NCBI RefSeq assembly: GCF_913020055.1
Contig: NZ_CAJWCF010000005.1
Coordinates: forward strand, 26,129 to 90,128
Length of the DNA stretch: 64,000 nucleotides
Direction: 5' to 3'
Source: an uncultured Paraglaciecola sp.
GTDB taxonomy: Bacteria; Pseudomonadota; Gammaproteobacteria; Enterobacterales; Alteromonadaceae
The notes below the pieces were generated by a model. That model did not search any database and had not been told where the DNA came from. It saw only the letters and a list, made by a program, of their open reading frames with translations. Made by a program: the position numbers and the translations under genes. Each line of letters starts with the position of its first letter. Position 1 is the stretch's first letter. Below are positions 60,337 to 64,000 of this stretch, in pieces.

Positions 60337-61077
60337 CTACTGTTCCCGGTTTTTTGTGATTTTCTCAATCGATGCCAAAATACCACGCAAGATATTCAAC
60401 TCTGCTGTTTCTGGCCGAGCGCGATTAAACAACCGACGTAATTTGGTCATTACCATACCGGGATGTTTGGGAATGATGAAATTCGTTTTGATAAGGGTTT
60501 GTTCCAAATGACTATAAAAACCTTCTAGATCTTCAGACAATGGATACTCGTTATCTTCAGGATGACTCTCAGGATACTCGCCTCGGGACAAATTTAAATA
60601 GGCCATGCGTACTTCATAACACAAAGTCTGTACCGCTGCTGCGAGGTTAAGCGAGCTATAATCGGGGTTAGCCGGAATACACACGTGAAAATGACACTGT
60701 TGTAACTCTTCATTACTCAAGCCATTATTTTCGCGACCAAATACTAGTGCGACTGGATATTTCGATACTTCACTAATTAACTTTTCACCGCACCCTCTAG
60801 GCTCTAACATCGGCCAAGATAACGTGCGTGAACGAGCGCTAGTACCTATCACTAAACCACAATCAGCCACAGCTTCAGCCAGCGAACTTACCGTTTTGGC
60901 ATTGGCTAATACATCACCTGCACCTGCGGCTAAAGCACTAGATTTACCATCCGGTGCAGTGATGGGATCAACCAAGATCAATTGACTCAAACCCATGGTT
61001 TTCATCGCCCTAGCTGCCGAACCAATGTTGCCGGTGTGCGAGGTGTTGACTAACACTATGCGAATATTTTCTAACAT
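60337..61077 (-). CDS. trmJ: tRNA (cytidine/uridine-2'-O-)-methyltransferase TrmJ
   Basis: SPOUT methyltransferase for Nm32 of tRNA. The 246-residue protein has [74 protein letters not shown], the trefoil-knot SAM motifs, and a C-terminal dimerisation extension. Divergent from suhB and 10 bp from cysE, the usual gammaproteobacterial arrangement. Confidence 0.97.
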   Translation of the reverse strand: MLENIRIVLVNTSHTGNIGSAARAMKTMGLSQLILVDPITAPDGKSSALAAGAGDVLANAKTVSSLAEAVADCGLVIGTSARSRTLSWPMLEPRGCGEKLISEVSKYPVALVFGRENNGLSNEELQQCHFHVCIPANPDYSSLNLAAAVQTLCYEVRMAYLNLSRGEYPESHPEDNEYPLSEDLEGFYSHLEQTLIKTNFIIPKHPGMVMTKLRRLFNRARPETAELNILRGILASIEKITKNREQ

Positions 61078-61132
61078 GATGAATGGTATCTTTCGTTTAG
61101 GCAGCTAATTTTAGGGCGCGGATAATAGCATA

Positions 61133-61160
61133 TACATATGCCACCTCAAAACCACGTTTA
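61133..61160. repeat. Short intergenic repeat, copy C
   Basis: TACATATGCC directly followed by ACCTCAAAACCACGTTT, sharing its blocks with 45261-45303. It lies in the trmJ/suhB divergent gap. Confidence 0.35.
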
Positions 61161-61369
61161 ATACCAATCGCCATAAGTAATTACTCTCTGAGTGAGATTA
61201 AAACCAGCTTTACACTTTATCCTTCGGAGAAAAACCAACAATCACTTGAAATATTCTGATTGCTAAATTTACCTATTTTGATACACTGCGCGGCGATTTT
61301 TTGTTCAGTAGATTACATCTAGTAATCGCTGGGCTATATTTAATGTTCTTTTAAAATTGGTGGTTAACT

Positions 61370-62143
61370 ATGCATCCTATGCTGAATATAGCGATCCGTG
61401 CTGCACGGACGGCGGGCAACATTATTGCTAAAGGGTTTGAGAATCAGGCCGAATTGCAAATTGAAGCAAAAGGCGACAACGATTACGTTACACGTGTCGA
61501 TAAAGAAGCTGAACAAGCGATTATTCACAAAATTAAGCAATCCTATCCTGAACACAGTTTTGTTGGGGAAGAAGGCGGCGTAGTTGAAGGTGACAACGAT
61601 TTCAAATGGATCATTGACCCATTAGATGGCACCACTAATTTTATTAAAGGCATCCCTCATTTTGCCGTATCTATAGCACTAATGCACAAAGATCGTTTAG
61701 ATCAGGCAGTGGTATTTGATCCAATACGTGGCGAGCTATTTAGTGCCAGTCGAGGTGCAGGCGCACAATTAAACGGTTTTCGTATTCGAGCCAGTAAAGC
61801 CAAAGAATTAAGCCAAACTATCCTAGCCACTTCTTTTCCTTTTAGAAACAAAACCACTTTGCCTCAGTATCAAGAAGGTTTTAACAAGATATTTATGCAA
61901 GCAGGCGATATACGTCGCAGTGGTTCTGCAGCCTTAGATTTAGCTTACGTTGCGTCAGGCCGTTATGACGGTTACTGGGAAAGCGGGCTTAAACCTTGGG
62001 ATATCGCAGCTGGAGAATTATTAGTTCGTGAATCTGGCGGATTAGTGACAGATTTCTTTGGTGGTAACGACCCAATGCACAAAGGCAACATTGTTGCTGG
62101 TAGCCCTAAAGTTGTGCAGATATTAGTTAAATATTTAAAGTAA
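61370..62143 (+). CDS. suhB: Inositol-1-monophosphatase family protein SuhB
   Basis: Lithium-sensitive phosphatase-fold protein; E. coli SuhB also works in ribosomal RNA antitermination with NusA. The 257-residue product has the metal-binding motifs GEEGG, WIIDPLDGTTNFIKGIPHFAVSIAL and GLKPWDIAAGELLVRESGG. Start ATG 61370. It is followed by a terminator and lies opposite trmJ as in E. coli. Confidence 0.96.
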   Translation: MHPMLNIAIRAARTAGNIIAKGFENQAELQIEAKGDNDYVTRVDKEAEQAIIHKIKQSYPEHSFVGEEGGVVEGDNDFKWIIDPLDGTTNFIKGIPHFAVSIALMHKDRLDQAVVFDPIRGELFSASRGAGAQLNGFRIRASKAKELSQTILATSFPFRNKTTLPQYQEGFNKIFMQAGDIRRSGSAALDLAYVASGRYDGYWESGLKPWDIAAGELLVRESGGLVTDFFGGNDPMHKGNIVAGSPKVVQILVKYLK

Positions 62144-62162
62144 AAATTTTATGACGTTTTAA

Positions 62163-62187
62163 GGCGAGCATCAGCTCGCCTTTTTTT
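62163..62187 (+). terminator. Terminator of suhB
   Basis: Stem GGCGAGC (62163-62169) with GCTCGCC (62174-62180), ATCA loop and seven T. Confidence 0.88.
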
Positions 62188-62331
62188 ATGCCTAGAATTA
62201 GCCCCTGCTTTTCTGGCTTGTTATTATCGAAGAATGGCGAATACGCCACCAGCCAACACCTCTGATTTAAGGCAAACTAACGCCCGCCTTAATAAAAATG
62301 CTTTCAGTCATAATCTGCACAAGGAAATGTT

Positions 62332-62736
62332 ATGTCTTCAGTTGTCTCTAGAATACCCGGCGCATCAAGCGACGTTGCTCTCGCCCACTTTCAAAAGCTT
62401 CTACAATTTGAAACAGACTGTTGGGATGTACACTTTGCAATCAGTAATAATCGTCAAGACTTTGTATTAGTGGATGTACGAAGTGAAATATTGTTCGAAC
62501 AAAGCCATATCGATAATGCAGTGAACATCCCCCACAAACGCCTTACCAAAGAAAACTTAATCGACTATCCAGCCGCTACATTATTTGTGGTGTATTGCGC
62601 AGGTCCCCACTGCAATGGCACCGAAAAAGCAGCCATTAAGCTAGCTGAATTGGGCCGTCCAGTGAAAAAAATGATTGGCGGTATAACCGGCTGGATAGAT
62701 GAAGGTTTATCTTTAATTGGAAGTGCGCATTCATAG
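62332..62736 (+). CDS. Rhodanese-like domain protein
   Basis: A 134-residue single-domain protein. The rhodanese fold is shown by VLVDVRSEILFEQSHIDNAVNIPHKRL and the active-site loop VYCAGPHCNGTEKAA, where the first Cys is the sulfur acceptor, and by GGITGWIDEG. The N-terminal 25 residues are an extension. The ATG at 62332 has AAGGA ten bases upstream. It may transfer sulfur, but the partner is unknown. Confidence 0.9.
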   Translation: MSSVVSRIPGASSDVALAHFQKLLQFETDCWDVHFAISNNRQDFVLVDVRSEILFEQSHIDNAVNIPHKRLTKENLIDYPAATLFVVYCAGPHCNGTEKAAIKLAELGRPVKKMIGGITGWIDEGLSLIGSAHS

Positions 62737-62763
62737 TGTGTTTCACTTTATCAACAGTTCCCA

Positions 62764-62785
62764 GCACTTTAACCGGTTAAAGTGC
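62764..62785. repeat. 22-bp perfect palindrome between convergent genes
   Basis: GCACTTTAACC and its exact reverse complement meet at 62774/62775. No T-run follows on either strand. It lies between the stops of the rhodanese and RND genes and may be a hairpin that blocks read-through. Confidence 0.55.
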
Positions 62786-62798
62786 GCGGATTTATGCA

Positions 62799-64000
62799 TC
62801 ACTTAAGTGCTTGTTTGCGCCACAATAAATACACAACAGGCACAATGATCAGCGATAACACTAAAGCACTTGCCATGCCGCCAACCATAGGCGCAGCAAT
62901 GCGACTCATCACTTCAGATCCCGTACCTGAACCATACAAAACCGGTAATAAACCTAGCATGATAGTAGCAACAGTCATCATCACTGGCCTTACTCTAAGC
63001 CCGGCGCCTTGCATAACGGTTTCAACCAAGTCTTCTAGACTAGGCTGAGTATGGTTATTTTTGTGAGTTTGTTGTAAGTCAGTATAGGATTGATTGAGAT
63101 AGACCAACATAATCACACCTATTTCTGCAGCTACACCCGCCAGCGCGATAAAACCTACACCTGAAGCCACAGACAAATTAAATCCTTCTAAATACAGCAA
63201 CCAAATGCCACCTATTAGGGCTAGGGGTAAGGTGCCGATAATGATCGCAACTTCAACAAAGCTACGAAAATTCAGATATAACAAAACAATAATAATCGCC
63301 AGCGTTAGTGGTAATACATACGTTAATTTTTGTTTCGCGCGCTGCATATATTCATATTGTCCTGCCCAAGTTAGACTGTAACCCGCTGGTAAATCTAACT
63401 CTGCAGATAATTTATCCGTGGCATTTTGCACGTAGTTACCCACATCAATATCCTTAATATCAATATAGGTCCAGCCGTTGATCCGCGCATTTTCACTTTT
63501 TATCCCCGGAGGACCGTCTTCCACGTACACTTTTGCTACGTCAGCTAAAGCAATACGTTGTCCACTTGGCGTGACAATAGGTAACAAAGCCAATTGCTCA
63601 GGAGAATCACGATAACTTTGCGGATAACGCAGGTTAATCGGATAACGCTCTAATCCTTCAACGGATTCTGCTACATTCATGCCTCCTATAGCCGTCGATA
63701 CCACTTGTTGTACATCTGAAATGTTCAGTCCGTAGCGAGACGCCAGTTCTCGTTTAATATCGACCTTAATATAACGTCCGCCAGCTACTCGCTCTGAGTA
63801 AACCGAAGCGGTGCCAGGCATTTGCGCAAGAATTTGTTCGATATCTTGGCCAATGCGCTGAATCACCGCCAGATCACTGCCCGCCACTTTAATACCAACC
63901 GGGGTTTTAATACCCGTAGCCAACATATCAATTCGGGTTTTTATCGGCATCACCCACGCATTAGTCAAGCCAGGAATTTGTATCAATTTATCCAGCTCTG
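62799..64000 (-). CDS. CusA/CzcA-family heavy-metal efflux RND transporter (partial)
   Basis: C-terminal about 400 residues of an inner-membrane RND pump; the start lies beyond the window. Residues visible include ELDKLIQIPGLTNAWVMPIKTRIDMLATGIKTPVGIKVAG, nearly the CusA sequence at this point, then TDKLSAELDLPAGYSLTWAGQYEYMQRAKQKL and the membrane block LAIIIVLLYLNFRSFVEVAIII through GLLPVLYGSGTGSEVMSRIAAPMVGGMASAL. The family exports Cu(I)/Ag(I) or Zn/Co/Cd; the match to the CusA segment favours copper/silver but is not proof. Confidence 0.92.
   Translation of the reverse strand, partial: ELDKLIQIPGLTNAWVMPIKTRIDMLATGIKTPVGIKVAGSDLAVIQRIGQDIEQILAQMPGTASVYSERVAGGRYIKVDIKRELASRYGLNISDVQQVVSTAIGGMNVAESVEGLERYPINLRYPQSYRDSPEQLALLPIVTPSGQRIALADVAKVYVEDGPPGIKSENARINGWTYIDIKDIDVGNYVQNATDKLSAELDLPAGYSLTWAGQYEYMQRAKQKLTYVLPLTLAIIIVLLYLNFRSFVEVAIIIGTLPLALIGGIWLLYLEGFNLSVASGVGFIALAGVAAEIGVIMLVYLNQSYTDLQQTHKNNHTQPSLEDLVETVMQGAGLRVRPVMMTVATIMLGLLPVLYGSGTGSEVMSRIAAPMVGGMASALVLSLIIVPVVYLLWRKQALK

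Noticed and set aside
1..64000. Defence system, prophage, IS element, CRISPR array or biosynthetic cluster
   Set aside because: I looked for transposases, integrases, phage genes, restriction-modification, toxin-antitoxin pairs and repeat-spacer arrays and saw none; the window is core genome with small accessory patches.

Overview
The window reads as chromosomal core DNA of a marine gammaproteobacterium, most likely an Alteromonadales member (Glaciecola/Paraglaciecola-like; the genus is a guess). The basis is gene order and protein character: a complete tol-pal operon followed by tRNA-Lys, aspS-nudB-ruvCAB, the rpsB-tsf-pyrH-frr-uppS-cdsA-dxr-rseP-bamA-skp-lpxD-fabZ-lpxA-lpxB-rnhB-dnaE-accA-tilS superoperon, divergent map-glnD, and trmJ-cysE-iscRSUA-hscBA-fdx. 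The DNA is AT-rich and many starts are TTG or GTG. I found no IS element, prophage, CRISPR array or defence island.

Layout. 1-875: 3' part missing from an FtrA-type AraC regulator (minus). 1259-2521: glgC. 2581-6795: alpha/beta hydrolase, MFS transporter, thioesterase-fold protein, HDOD protein. 7158-7233: tRNA-Lys. 7465-12647: ybgC-tolQRAB-pal-cpoB (minus), the envelope-constriction machine. 12648-13253: gene-free, but with a promoter and a strong rho-independent terminator on the plus strand, so a probable small RNA. 13254-17836: ruvB, ruvA, ruvC, nudB, aspS (minus). 18061-22524: an ABC ATPase and a giant permease/M1-peptidase fusion. 22792-26433: CaiB-type CoA transferase, a small secreted-type protein interrupted by a TGA, and a receiver-TPR protein lacking the phospho-acceptor Asp. 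26461-47179: the long minus-strand cluster for tRNA-Ile modification, fatty-acid, DNA, lipid A, outer-membrane, isoprenoid, phospholipid and translation functions. 47663-51208: map and glnD. 51266-53874: a lone type IV prepilin-like gene whose only sensible start is AUA, a Crp/Fnr-type regulator whose start lies in a 40-bp perfect palindrome, a fatty-acid-hydroxylase-family protein, and yebG with a LexA box. 54038-60327: the ISC iron-sulfur operon with cysE. 60337-64000: trmJ, suhB, a rhodanese and the end of a CusA/CzcA-type efflux pump.

Most of the window is housekeeping. The parts worth a second look are small and mostly non-coding: the predicted sRNA beside ruvB, the palindrome at the Crp/Fnr-type gene, the AUA-start prepilin, a LexA-like site placed inside ruvAB, and short dispersed intergenic repeats. 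Several starts were moved from the longest open frame (lpxD, dxr, pyrH, iscR) using ribosome-binding sites, overlaps and family length.
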